From contig LGRX02024421.1 in NCBI GenBank assembly GCA_001247695.2, positions 1 through 12,694 of the forward strand: DNA of 12,694 nucleotides, given 5' to 3'. A model generated the notes under the pieces. It saw only the letters and a list, made by a program, of their open reading frames with translations. It had not been told where the DNA came from and did no database searches. The translations under genes were made by a program, and so were the position numbers. Positions 1 to 7,536 of the stretch are shown piece by piece. The stretch comes from Cymbomonas tetramitiformis. Its lineage: Eukaryota; Chlorophyta; Pyramimonadophyceae; Pyramimonadales; Pyramimonadaceae. The number at the start of each line of letters is the position of its first letter. The stretch's first letter is position 1.

Positions 1-1
1 G

Positions 2-925
2 AACCTGTTGACGGAGCAAAGCCTCCAGGATGCGCGGGCTCGTCCAGCACCACAGACATTGGAGGAGAAGCGCGACCTTCAAGAAATTGAGAACGCGCAC
101 CAGCTTATGGCGCAGGAGTTGGCGGCCCTTGATGCAGAACGAGCTGCTGTACAAGGGTCTGGAGGAGGCCAAAGCGGCAGCAGAACTCGCGCGCGCGGAG
201 AGGAAGCAGGCCTTGCAGGAGGAGCGCCATGCAGCGAGCAAACGCGAAGAGCTGCTGCGCCAAGACCAGGCGGACAGGTGCAAGGATTCCCAGGAGATCA
301 ACCTGAACCTCCTGAAACGGGCCTCCGAGACTGAGCAGCAGCATCGTCAAGGACTGGCGGACGGCGCCAGCAAGTTTGAGCAACAGTTCACAAAAGTTTG
401 CGACGTACTCCAGGAGGGCCAGAAGGCGGAAAGGGCGATCGCGTCGGCTCACCACGAGTACCAGAAGCAGATAACCGGCGAGTTGCTGAAGGTACGTACA
501 CCAAAATACTGTTACGCCTAGCTTGTTTTTTCACACCACGTTCGTTCGTTTCTCATCACCAGGCATTTTTCGCTTTGCAGGGAATCATGGGTGCGTTACC
601 GGCCGCGGGAAGCGGTTTCGGGCAGCGTGGACTGCCCACCTCACAAGCGATGGATGTGCATGCAGCGGTGCCGGTAGGGGCTCCAAAGCTGCTTCCTGAT
701 AAGCATCAGGAGGCGGCAAAGGAAGCCCAGCAGATCCTCCTTGGGCTACAGCAGCCCACCTCGCCTGACGAAGGCCTGGCAGCCGCCCTGAAGCTGGATC
801 AGTTCACCCAGCAGGCGGAGGGAGTTGAAGGAGCAGTGCCAGAACTTCATACCTTGTATGCCCGGGCTGTTGTCAGGATGCACAGGTCCTTGCCAAGGCA
901 TGGAATCAATTGTTTGATAATCTGA
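2..925 (+). CDS. Coiled-coil protein, 3' part (5' end outside window), one intron, one apparent frameshift
   Basis: Family not recognised. The coding run is open at the left edge and ends at TGA 923-925. Exon 1 is rich in Glu, Gln, Lys, Arg and Ala with heptad-like spacing (for example LEEAKAAAELARAERKQ), which indicates a long coiled coil. A phase-0 intron (492-580) joins it in frame to exon 2 (581-925), which encodes a Gln/Ala/Leu-rich helical tail and then a short basic end. Up to about position 130 the protein-like reading is in the frame starting at base 2 (EEKRDLQEIENAHQLMAQEL). After that it is in the frame starting at base 3, so a single extra base, an assembly error or an unseen small intron must lie at about 126-150. 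The last codons overlap a sequence resembling the 30-bp repeat that follows. The gene could be the accessory DNA-binding protein of another transposon or a host gene; the sequence does not decide. Confidence 0.6.
492..580 (+). other. Spliceosomal intron, 89 bp
   Basis: The donor is AAG|GTACGT and the acceptor is CGCTTTGCAG|GG, preceded by a T-rich stretch. The intron falls between codons (phase 0) and connects two open frames that differ from each other. Reading through it without splicing meets a stop at 519-521. Confidence 0.85.
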
Positions 926-950
926 TACCATCAATATATCAGAATATCAG

Positions 951-1123
951 AATCAGTTGATGCCTATTTGATGCACAATCAGAATATTACAATCGATTGA
1001 TACCCACCTCCGAGAATTACAATCGATTGATGCCTAATCCGAATTATCACCATCGATCGATTCTCGATTTGCATTATCACAATCGATTGATCGTGACCGT
1101 GGGACATATTAGAATCGATTGAT
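951..1123. repeat. 30-bp degenerate tandem repeat, array 1
   Basis: The core AATCGATTGAT or a close variant starts at 951, 991, 1021, 1051, 1081 and 1113. The 991-1081 copies are exactly 30 bp apart. The spacer between cores often ends in GAATTAC or ATTATCAC. The core is nearly palindromic around ATCGAT. A weaker half-core lies at 903-912, inside the last codons of the upstream gene, and an ATATCGATAT palindrome follows at 1151. The spacers differ from copy to copy, so only the core and the spacing are kept. Confidence 0.8.
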
Positions 1124-1164
1124 ATATATTTGCATGTGACACGCAACCACATATCGATATGTAG

Positions 1165-1171
1165 TATATAA
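1165..1171 (+). promoter_or_regulatory. Possible TATA box
   Basis: TATATAA lies just after repeat array 1, about 255 bp upstream of the ATG of the 63-codon ORF at 1424. It is the only TATA-like element in that spacer. No initiator or transcript evidence is visible, and TATA-like strings are frequent in AT-rich DNA. Confidence 0.25.
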
Positions 1172-1256
1172 CTCCCTAACCGATGCTTCATTCCTGAATT
1201 TAAGGCATTTCATTCGTCGCTAATTTGGCTTCGCTGAAGTGTGTTTGAGATGAACC

Positions 1257-1262
1257 AATAAA
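1257..1262 (+). terminator. Possible polyadenylation signal
   Basis: A canonical AATAAA occurs 332 bp downstream of the stop codon of the coiled-coil gene, on the same strand. It could end that transcript. The distance is long and the motif is short, so the call is weak. Confidence 0.25.
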
Positions 1263-1423
1263 CATGTAAATGACGCCCATCCTCAGATTGGAGGGGGTGT
1301 GTTGGAGGCTCTCGACTCGATTTGGTGCCATTCAAAAATTAAAATTTCTGGTCACGACCTAGACATCATTTTACAATTCAACTATAGAACTATTGACTTC
1401 CCGTGTATGCCGTGTGAATCAAG

Positions 1424-1615
1424 ATGGGTAAACGTGGACGTGGAAGTAAGCCTAACCATGTGAAACTGGTCGCCCAATGGAAAGGCCCCATCATACGGAC
1501 GCAGCAAACCCCTTTCGATCTTGTTGGCAGTGATGATAGCGTTTACACGGTGCGAGAGATTAAGGCAGAGCGGGTGGCAAAAGGACCACGTAGTCCCTTC
1601 ATAAAAAATTACTAG
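1424..1615 (+). CDS. Small basic ORF, 63 aa, possible retroelement-integrase remnant
   Basis: The ORF starts with ATG, begins MGKRGRGSKPNHVKLVAQWK, and ends at TAG. It has a basic N-terminus followed by K-L-V-A-x-W-K-G-P. That pattern resembles the small beta-barrel at the C-terminus of many LTR-retrotransposon integrases (K-L-x-x-x-W-x-G-P, then a hydrophobic strand and a short basic tail). The match is from memory of the pattern only and is short, so it is inference. There is a TATA-like motif 5' of it and no clear polyadenylation signal 3'. It sits alone between two arrays of the same 30-bp repeat. It may be a real microprotein, a retroelement relic or a chance ORF. Confidence 0.35.
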   Translation: MGKRGRGSKPNHVKLVAQWKGPIIRTQQTPFDLVGSDDSVYTVREIKAERVAKGPRSPFIKNY

Positions 1616-1685
1616 ATAGTAATTAGCAATTATTGTCGAAATACATAGCCTGCAATATCACGGTGTAGCAATTTTTGGGTATCAT

Positions 1686-1850
1686 ATCAATTGATATAGC
1701 CTCGGTAGAATTCACAATCAATTGATGTGCATTTGCTAGAATTACAATCAATTGATAGTTTAATCTTAAAATCACAATCAATCGATAGCTGCCTTCTTTT
1801 ATCGCAATTTATTGATAGGATAATTTAGAATATCACTATCAATCAATGAA
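1686..1850. repeat. 30-bp degenerate tandem repeat, array 2
   Basis: The core ATCAATTGAT or a variant (ATCAATCGAT, ATTTATTGAT, ATCAATCAAT) starts at 1686, 1717, 1747, 1777, 1807 and 1838, a spacing of 30-31 bp. Cores are preceded by ACA as in array 1 (ATTACAATC), so both arrays run in the same direction. Array 2 mostly carries CAATTG where array 1 carries ATCGAT. A last ATCGAT at 1873 may be the decayed end. Confidence 0.8.
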
Positions 1851-1948
1851 AATTTTGGAATAATCAAAAACCATCGATGCTGCTTGTTCCAACTGATTCC
1901 ATGCCTTGGTCCTTGGTGGAGGGCATCCAAAACACCAAAACCTGAGCG

Positions 1949-1977
1949 CTTATGCGCATTACCCTAAGCGCTGACAT
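1949..1977. other. Short inverted repeat (8-bp arms)
   Basis: AGCGCTTA and TAAGCGCT flank a 13-base loop. The arms are perfect. No T-run follows and no gene ends here, so it is not called a terminator. A TATGTAGA-like triplication (about 1982-2007) lies just downstream. Confidence 0.5.
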
Positions 1978-2066
1978 GTGGATATGTAGAAATGTAGATA
2001 TGTAGATTGAAATAAGTGAAATAAAAGCTTCCTTGCAGTGTTCAAATAGCTTACACTTGAACAAAG

Positions 2067-2114
2067 AATCCCCTAAATTTCCCTAAAGTTTCCCTAAAGT
2101 TTCCCTAAAGTTTT
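2067..2114. repeat. 11-bp tandem repeat TTTCCCTAAAG
   Basis: Three perfect head-to-tail copies start at 2078, 2089 and 2100, with decayed copies on both sides (CCCCTAAA at 2069, TTTTACTAAAA after 2110). Its reverse complement TTTAGGGAAA occurs at 2249-2258. The related TTTAGGAAA is the conserved core of the adjacent 41/42-bp satellite, so the two arrays share one motif in opposite orientations. Confidence 0.8.
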
Positions 2115-2272
2115 ACTAAAATCTCCTAAATATGACATTATGACACATACTTAAGTATAAACCTTACTGTATGTAAACATTGGGTCCTCCTAAAGCTGGG
2201 TAAATAGTGATTGGACAAGGTAAATATATATATCCGTATAAATCAAGTTTTAGGGAAATGACATAATATAAA

Positions 2273-2646
2273 ACCGCTGTCATATTTAGGAAATCTGAGG
2301 CATACTGCTTTGTTATTGGCTAGATATTTAGGAAACCATAGGCACATTGCACTGCTATTGGCTAGATATTTAGGAAAACCTAATATACTGCTATTTTATT
2401 GGTCCAATATTTAGGAAACCATAGGAACGGTGCACTGCTATTGGCTAGATATTTAGGAAAACCTAATATACTGCAATTTTACTGGTCCAATATTTAGGAA
2501 ACCATAGGAACGGTGCACTGCTATTGGCTAGATATCTAGGAATCCCTAATTTGCAGCTATTTCATTGGTCCAATATTTAGGAAACCATAGGCACGGTGCA
2601 CTGCTATTGGCTAGATATATAGGAAACCCTAATTTGCAGCTCTGCC
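2273..2646. repeat. 83-bp dimeric satellite (alternating 41- and 42-bp monomers)
   Basis: Monomers start at 2315, 2357, 2398, 2440, 2481, 2523, 2564 and 2606, each beginning ATTGG (ACTGG at 2481); spacings alternate 41 and 42 bp. Type A begins ATTGGCTAGATATTTAGG and, in later copies, ends near CTAAT-TGC. Type B begins ATTGGTCCAATATTTAGG and ends CGGTGCACTGCT. The first monomer (2315) has an A head and a B-like tail, and a decayed monomer precedes it from 2273. A truncated B-like start lies at 2647. The array lies 3' of the transposase gene, where CACTA-type elements carry subterminal repeats bound by their accessory protein. That role is inference. Confidence 0.9.
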
Positions 2647-3913
2647 ATTGGTGCATACTGTATGAGAAAGTCCTTCACTGGCTCCACACACGTGCTCCTC
2701 TACATTTGCTACTAAGGCTATTGGGCAATACTTCAGAGAAGGTTTGCTCAACTTACTGGACGATGTTGGAAGCTGGCTGCGCTGGGTATGATAAGGTGAA
2801 TCCGGTGGTCCCATTAGTAACTGCCTGTGCGTATTTGATGATACAGGTGCATGACGTGGTAGTGCTGACTGCCAGGGCGATCAAGAAACATGGCTTTCGT
2901 GAGGATGGCGGCACATGGAACGATGAGCTCTACACCGTTCTGTTTGTCCACCACCGTTACCCCTTGCTTTGCGTAGTACTCGTCTTCGACTTCTCTGTAT
3001 GCAACGACCCGTGCTAGGCGACACACCACCCGCTGTGTTGCAGAGTTTCTCACAAGGTAGTATGCAAGAATTTGTGCGTAAGGGTAGCCTGCTGGCAGAC
3101 CTAGCTCGCCAAACCCACTGACGGTACCAGAGAGAGACACGTGGTAGGAGATTCGCTTGGTGGTTCGCATGTATTGGGAAGAAAACATCACCTCCTTGTC
3201 TAGGGACATCCTGAGGTAGACCATGATTTCATAATCCCCAGGCATTACATTCGTGTAAGTTGACACCAGACCATCAAGTTGCAGGCGAAGGTTGCATGAA
3301 AGAGTTGTGGGAGATAGGTGCCTCCCTGCGCCCAGAAAATAGCAGGGCGCATCCTCATCTTCTGCCGCGGGATCCGTTGCACGGCTGACAGCGATCTTGC
3401 CAAATAACTTTGCCGCCAAGACATCCAACTTGCGCAAGTTTGGATGTCTGTAACAGTAGTCATCTAGGGCATCGTCCTCACATATAGAATTCACGAGAGC
3501 TTCCACAGGTCGGTTTTTCACGTGCGTGTCCTTTGCCACACCCTTTAGACGCTGGATGGCACGCTCCACCCACAGCTCCATGGCGGCACCAACCTCACCC
3601 AAATAGTGTTCTTGCCGAAACAGGTACACCACTGCCAGCCTCAAGTTGTATGTCAGCAGCTTCATTATACGTGTGTTTTCCAGGATATTTGCGTGCTCCC
3701 GGAGGTGTTCGCGTGCTGCGACTCTAGCTGCTTCCACGTCCGCAGTAGTCCACCCAGTGTGCGTGCCCGAAGCTCGCACATAGTGCAGCACGGCTCGGCG
3801 AAGGTGCTGCCAGGCATCCTCCATCGCCATATTCCATTTTGCGAGTTGATCACCGATCACCAATGGGCTGAAGTAGACGACCCAGTTCAGGACATCCTCC
3901 ATTGTGTACATGC

Positions 3914-4055
3914 CTGTCACTCAGGATCAAACTAGGTGCTTTAGTATAAGACATTCTACGCATAGGTCTCCTAACGCCTCTCATAGCAAGCTCAACAACG
4001 GAAACTGCATCAAGAAGTGGCACACGTCCCTGCTCTGCCTACTTCGTACACTCAC
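3914..4055 (-). other. Transposase intron 3, 142 bp
   Basis: The donor is TTTCG|GTGAGT and the acceptor is GAGTGACAG|GC on the minus strand. It is a phase-1 intron: the split codon becomes GGC (Gly), giving VQYFG followed by MYTMEDVLNW. Both flanking frames are open and are closed by stops just inside the intron. Confidence 0.88.
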
Positions 4056-4773
4056 CGAAATACTGCACTATATCGTTGTACTTGCGTATGACGTCGTGCG
4101 GAGGTTTCACGAGCTTCGCCCGAGCTTGCATTTCGTCCTGAATCGTCTTAGGCAAAGTTAAGGTTGAGTCGGGTACCCCTGTCACTTTGCCCAACAGCAG
4201 CTTCCAAAATCTCTTCACCACCCCGTATAAGACGCAGTGGCCGAAGGGGACGGCGTAACCATGCATGGGGTCGAAGTATGGGATTCGCTCGAGCGCGCCA
4301 CGCCCGTGCCGTCCAGTAGATTGCGGGGATTCCCCTCCATGAATGGTTCTCGAAACCAACGCTGCATGCCCCTCTTTAGAAAGCATGAGCAGCTGTTCAT
4401 CGGCATATACCTCAGGTTTTGCCTGCACTGTTGTCATTTGTAGTTTGACCGGCTTGGCATACCCCTTGAAATACATTCCCTTCCCGCCGGGGCCGCTCGT
4501 CCCTTCGAAAAGGCTGTACGCATCCGCCCGGTAGCTGCCGACTCCCATGAACTGCCCCATTGTGATCCGCATCACCGAATCCGCATGCACCATTCCTAAG
4601 AATACTTTCAACGTGTAAGTCCTTTTGAGGAAACTGTCGTACACGTCAAATCCCGTCGCAAGGCGTTGCATATCCCTTTCAAATTGCCCCCATATCACAA
4701 GAGGGTTCTTCTCCTTCTGCCGAGGGCCGCGTGTGATCCACAGATTCCGATGCCACTTGTCACGTTGCCGAGC

Positions 4774-5079
4774 CTGCAAGCATCCAGTTTGGGTTTGCTT
4801 ACACATACATGCGATGAACATGATTGCTAATGCACTGTTCCACACATGAATCATGGAATCTACTCGCACACATGAATCCATCCTGTGGTTCTGTGTGTGT
4901 GTGTGTGTGTGTGTGCGTCTCACTGTATTGCCTACATTCAAGCTTTGTCACCCCATAGGCCAACCAACGCGTCACTGCATCGACATTCTGATTGGGCGTA
5001 CCGTGATATGCAGATCATCGCACTTAAGCACACCAACGCCCATGGAGTATGACCTGCTCGCAATAAAAACATTTCTCAC
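4774..5079 (-). other. Transposase intron 2, 306 bp, with CA-repeat
   Basis: The inferred donor is AATATA|GTGAGA and the acceptor is GATGCTTGCAG|GCTCGG on the minus strand, both phase 0. Splicing joins LFLCVNI to ARQRDKWHRNLW at the place where Tnp2 proteins continue into the region after the first catalytic Asp. The unspliced upstream frame runs on to a stop at about 4972. The donor is not a strong consensus, and a site a few codons earlier (GTGTAC) is possible. Confidence 0.7.
4892..4915. repeat. TG/CA dinucleotide microsatellite, 12 units
   Basis: An uninterrupted TG tract on the + strand reads as CA repeats in the transcript of the transposase gene. It lies within intron 2, about 120 bases upstream of the acceptor. 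Such tracts are length-variable; some are known to affect splicing. Confidence 0.95.
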
Positions 5080-5955
5080 TATATTTACACAAAGGAACAG
5101 TGAAATCAGTACACTACAGCAACTGTGCCGGCCGATGTCGCACCCGATGTCAGAGACCCATAATTGGGCGTCGTCCGCCCCGGGCGAGATTACCATCGAG
5201 CGGTGCTCCGCGTACTCCACACCTGGATCCCCCCCCTGCGGAGGAGGATCTTCAGCTGTAAACGATGACGGCGATAGCAAGGCACCTCCTGTGACGTGAT
5301 CAATGTGTTTGGCCAGCGCTGCCGTCCAGAAGTCACGTCCAGTGCGGGCATCCCGCCGGGCCCGTAGCTTGCAGAACTCCGGGTCACGCATCCAACGTCG
5401 TATAGTGCGCTCCGGTGCAAAGTAATAATACCAATCCCGTGGACGGATCTCCTCTCCATGCACGGTGCGTATCACCTCGAACCGTTTCTCCTTGCACGTA
5501 CGCAGCGCGCCACCCTCAGAGTCCTTTTCTAGTACGGTGTCACAGGTTTGGTTCTTGTCCCAAGAGCTTGGATCCTCGCCTGGGGGATAATGTCGGCACC
5601 AATTCACGCATACATGCACCGCGTGGTCCATGTGCGACCTGGTGTTCAAAAACTTCCTCATTCTATACAGACTTCGAGGAAGATTGCACTTTCCGGGTCC
5701 CCCCATAAGCATGATCATGACCGTCAAAAACCTATCAAATGATGGCCTCGACCAATTCAGCGCCCTTCGCAGCTCCATAAAGTAGCAGACCGCCTCACCC
5801 ACGGTCAAGCAGTCGGCCTCCGTATCCCCCACAAATAAGGGGTCACCGGCCGCCGCGTTGAAGTTAAGCTCCGTTTTTTCAGGCAGCAATGCCTCCAGCT
5901 CCCAGGCGGCATCGCTCCACAGATCTTCTTCCTGGCAGTTGTGTTCTTGGAATAT

Positions 5956-6065
5956 CTACATCCAATGGCAAGTGAACACCAAATGGTCGTCAGTATCAGG
6001 AAGCGAGTAGTCTTAAACTAACAGCGTGGCACATCGATCGGTGGCCATGGGGGCCTGGCAACTAC
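5956..6065 (-). other. Transposase intron 1, 110 bp
   Basis: The donor is TTCCAGCAG|GTAGTT and the acceptor is CCATTGGATGTAG|ATATTC on the minus strand, both phase 0. Splicing joins TSIFQQ to IFQEHNCQEEDLW. The downstream frame begins exactly at this AG because the TAG formed with it would otherwise be an in-frame stop. Confidence 0.75.
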
Positions 6066-6333
6066 CTGCTGGAATATACTTGTGACCTCGTCCTCTGGAT
6101 CCGGGGCGTCCTCAGCTGCATCTAGCAGTTTCTGCACACTTATTCCATGGTCCTCCTCGTCCGACTCCTCCTCAAGGTTGTCCATTAGACAAATTCGGCC
6201 TTTCGCCAGCTCCTCGTCGAAGAAGACCTCCACGTTAGGAGGGAGTCCATGTACTTCACAATCGCTGTTTGCTGACGGGTTAGCTTCCCCAAATATGGCT
6301 GGCACAAAATTTACCAAAGGTAATACCTGGTAA

Positions 6334-6363
6334 AAGTAATACCGGTATTTTACCCGGTATTAC
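6334..6363. repeat. Subterminal repeat of hAT element, left copy
   Basis: This 30-base stretch is identical to 6756-6785 and contains the palindrome AATACCGGTATT followed by TTACCCGGTATTAC. Short GGTAATACC and GGTATTACC strings surround both copies. Such clusters are the likely transposase-binding region of a hAT element. Confidence 0.9.
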
Positions 6364-6755
6364 TTTACCCCAAATTTCATTACCCCAGTGCAGGGTGGTA
6401 TTACCGCATTTTACCAAATTTTCATACCTTTGGTAATACCGGGTACGAGTATTACCGGGTATTACCTCCGCCATACCATCGATTTTACCCTATTTTACCA
6501 TGAAATTTCGCACCGATTACCCAATTACCTTACCGAAATGGCCGAAATCTGTGACATGAAAATTTTGGGAAATTTCGAAATTTCGAAATTCGTGGAAGAA
6601 AGCCATTAGCAAGTTTCGGGAACGATGGGCGAGGTTGCAATGTGCAATATGTGCTTGATTCGGTACAGTTTTAATACATTAGAGGTTCGTTAAAGCCGCT
6701 TTTCTTGAATATTGCCAAATTTCCCATCCCGGTATTACCCTAGTAATACCGGATA

Positions 6756-6785
6756 AAGTAATACCGGTATTTTACCCGGTATTAC
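6756..6785. repeat. Subterminal repeat of hAT element, right copy
   Basis: This is a perfect direct copy of 6334-6363. Because its core is palindromic, both ends of the element present the same ACCGGT site to a transposase in either orientation. Confidence 0.9.
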
Positions 6786-7179
6786 CAAGGCCCAAAATCC
6801 TTTACCCGGTAAAATGCCAGCTATATCCCCAAAAGCATTGCTGGTAACACCATTCCCCAAAAGCATTGGCTGCAAGATCACACGATACCGATTGTCTATG
6901 GTCCCCCCATGTTCCGTTAGCCAGGATTTAATCACCGCCAGCACTTCTTTTTCGCCAGCCGGTATAGGGCCTCGACATTCTGCAGGTAGTTCACGCACCG
7001 CACGCATTGTGCTTCGTATGCTGGTGTGAGCTTCTTGGCTCCGCTGCACAATCAGCATGAGCTCGTCCTCCGTGAACATCACCGATGCCCAGCACTCCTG
7101 TTTTCCTGCGCAGATGCCACACCTCAACATGGTTCCATGATACATTAGGTACATCCTGGTGCAGAATGCACTCCTGGTC

Positions 7180-7262
7180 CACCCCGTTGGTGTGCCCCGG
7201 CGACCCCTGGTGCTGATGCAGTAACCGTGGCGTGAGTTTGTGGGCTCCATCGAGCCACGAGC
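7180..7262. repeat. Extra copy of the 126-bp coding repeat of the neighbouring gene
   Basis: This stretch in the transposase first exon closely matches about 9050-9131 and 8960-9020 in the neighbouring gene (shared string GTAACCGTGGCGTGA, then TTTGTGGGCTCC against TTCGTGGGCTCC). In the transposase frame it encodes a Gly/Arg-rich run. In the next frame it reads SPQTHATVTASAP, which matches SPRNHATVSIPAAP of the neighbour. The 5' part of the exon may therefore derive from a duplicated piece of the other gene. Confidence 0.7.
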
Positions 7263-7536
7263 AACGGATGTGACATTCAGGCGACTCTCGAACTGTTTGC
7301 CTGTATTTGCAATCAATGTGCCCCGCTCCATTAGAGCACTGTCAGCACTTACTATTTCACAATTCCAGTTAATATATTAAAAAAAGGCAGGAAGGTCCAA
7401 ACGTTGTCCTTACTATTCACAAACAAAAACTTGAGTCTACAGGTTCCCACTTCTGCTGAAGGCAGGCTCCTTCCCCACGGATTGGTAAGCACTTTGCGGT
7501 GTATTCATTCTGCCCTGGCATAACTATGATTGCCTG

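Larger units (their letters stand above)
6286..6833. mobile_element. Non-autonomous hAT-type element, 532 bp (6294-6825), with 8-bp target-site duplication
   Basis: The element is bounded by perfect direct repeats TCCCCAAA at 6286-6293 and 6826-6833. Its ends are inverted: TATGGCTGGCA at the left and, read on the minus strand, TATAGCTGGCA at the right (10 of 11 match). An 8-bp duplication and T-A-x-x-G-C-T-G-G-C-A ends are typical of the hAT superfamily, as are subterminal ACCGGTA motifs. A 30-base stretch around TAATACCGGTATTTTACC is present identically at 6334-6363 and 6756-6785. The interior (about 6480-6720) is AT-rich with TTTCGAAATTTCGAAA repeats and has no protein-coding signal. It must be mobilised in trans, if at all. 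It sits in the first exon of the transposase gene; removing it with one duplication copy restores the frame across the site. Confidence 0.87.
2814..7331 (-). pseudogene. Tnp2-family (CACTA/EnSpm superfamily) transposase, four coding exons, interrupted by a hAT element
   Basis: Exons on the minus strand are 7331-6066 (minus the inserted element), 5955-5080, 4773-4056 and 3913-2814. Without the insertion the frame is continuous for about 1139 residues, from ATG 7331 to TAA 2814. Visible parts in order: N-terminal region with CGIC; an acidic stretch (NLEEESDEED); the VHVCVNWC and later Cys region with YYYFAPERTIRRW, typical of the Tnp2 N-terminal half (about 355-430); a GADDAQLW candidate first catalytic Asp (about 502-507); VYDSFLKRTYTLKVFLG (about 578-594); GSYRADAYSLFEG and KGYAKPVK; and HCVLYGVVKRFW (about 713-724), the hallmark after the second catalytic site. 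Members of this family excise and reinsert their element. The canonical D-x-M-H before CVLYGVVK reads P-F-G-H here, though a D-P-M-H lies eight residues earlier. The far N-terminus is the least certain part. Confidence 0.85.

Noticed and set aside
979..1191. Minus-strand ORF with repeated QSIVI-like units
   Set aside because: It is the 30-bp repeat read in an open frame; 30 is a multiple of three, so the repeated peptide follows automatically.
1288..1310. Polypurine tract followed by TGTTGGAGG, as at the start of an LTR
   Set aside because: No second LTR, no tRNA primer site and no gag-pol frame are present, so the resemblance is not enough.
951..1850. CRISPR-like array (regular repeats with variable spacers)
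   Set aside because: The cores are only about 10 bp and degenerate, spacers are about 20 bp, there are no cas genes, and the DNA is eukaryotic.
2629..2814. 61-codon minus-strand ORF overlapping the transposase stop as TAATG
   Set aside because: It runs into the satellite array, has no recognisable motif, and TAATG coupling is not a eukaryotic signal. It could be a frameshifted tail but cannot be supported.
2565..3017. 150-codon + strand ORF over the satellite and transposase 3' end
   Set aside because: It starts within repeat monomers and is antisense to the spliced transposase frame; no protein-like character.
6294..6480. GGTAATACC repeats as a stand-alone satellite or operator cluster
   Set aside because: They are explained as subterminal repeats of the hAT element, whose ends and target duplication were found.
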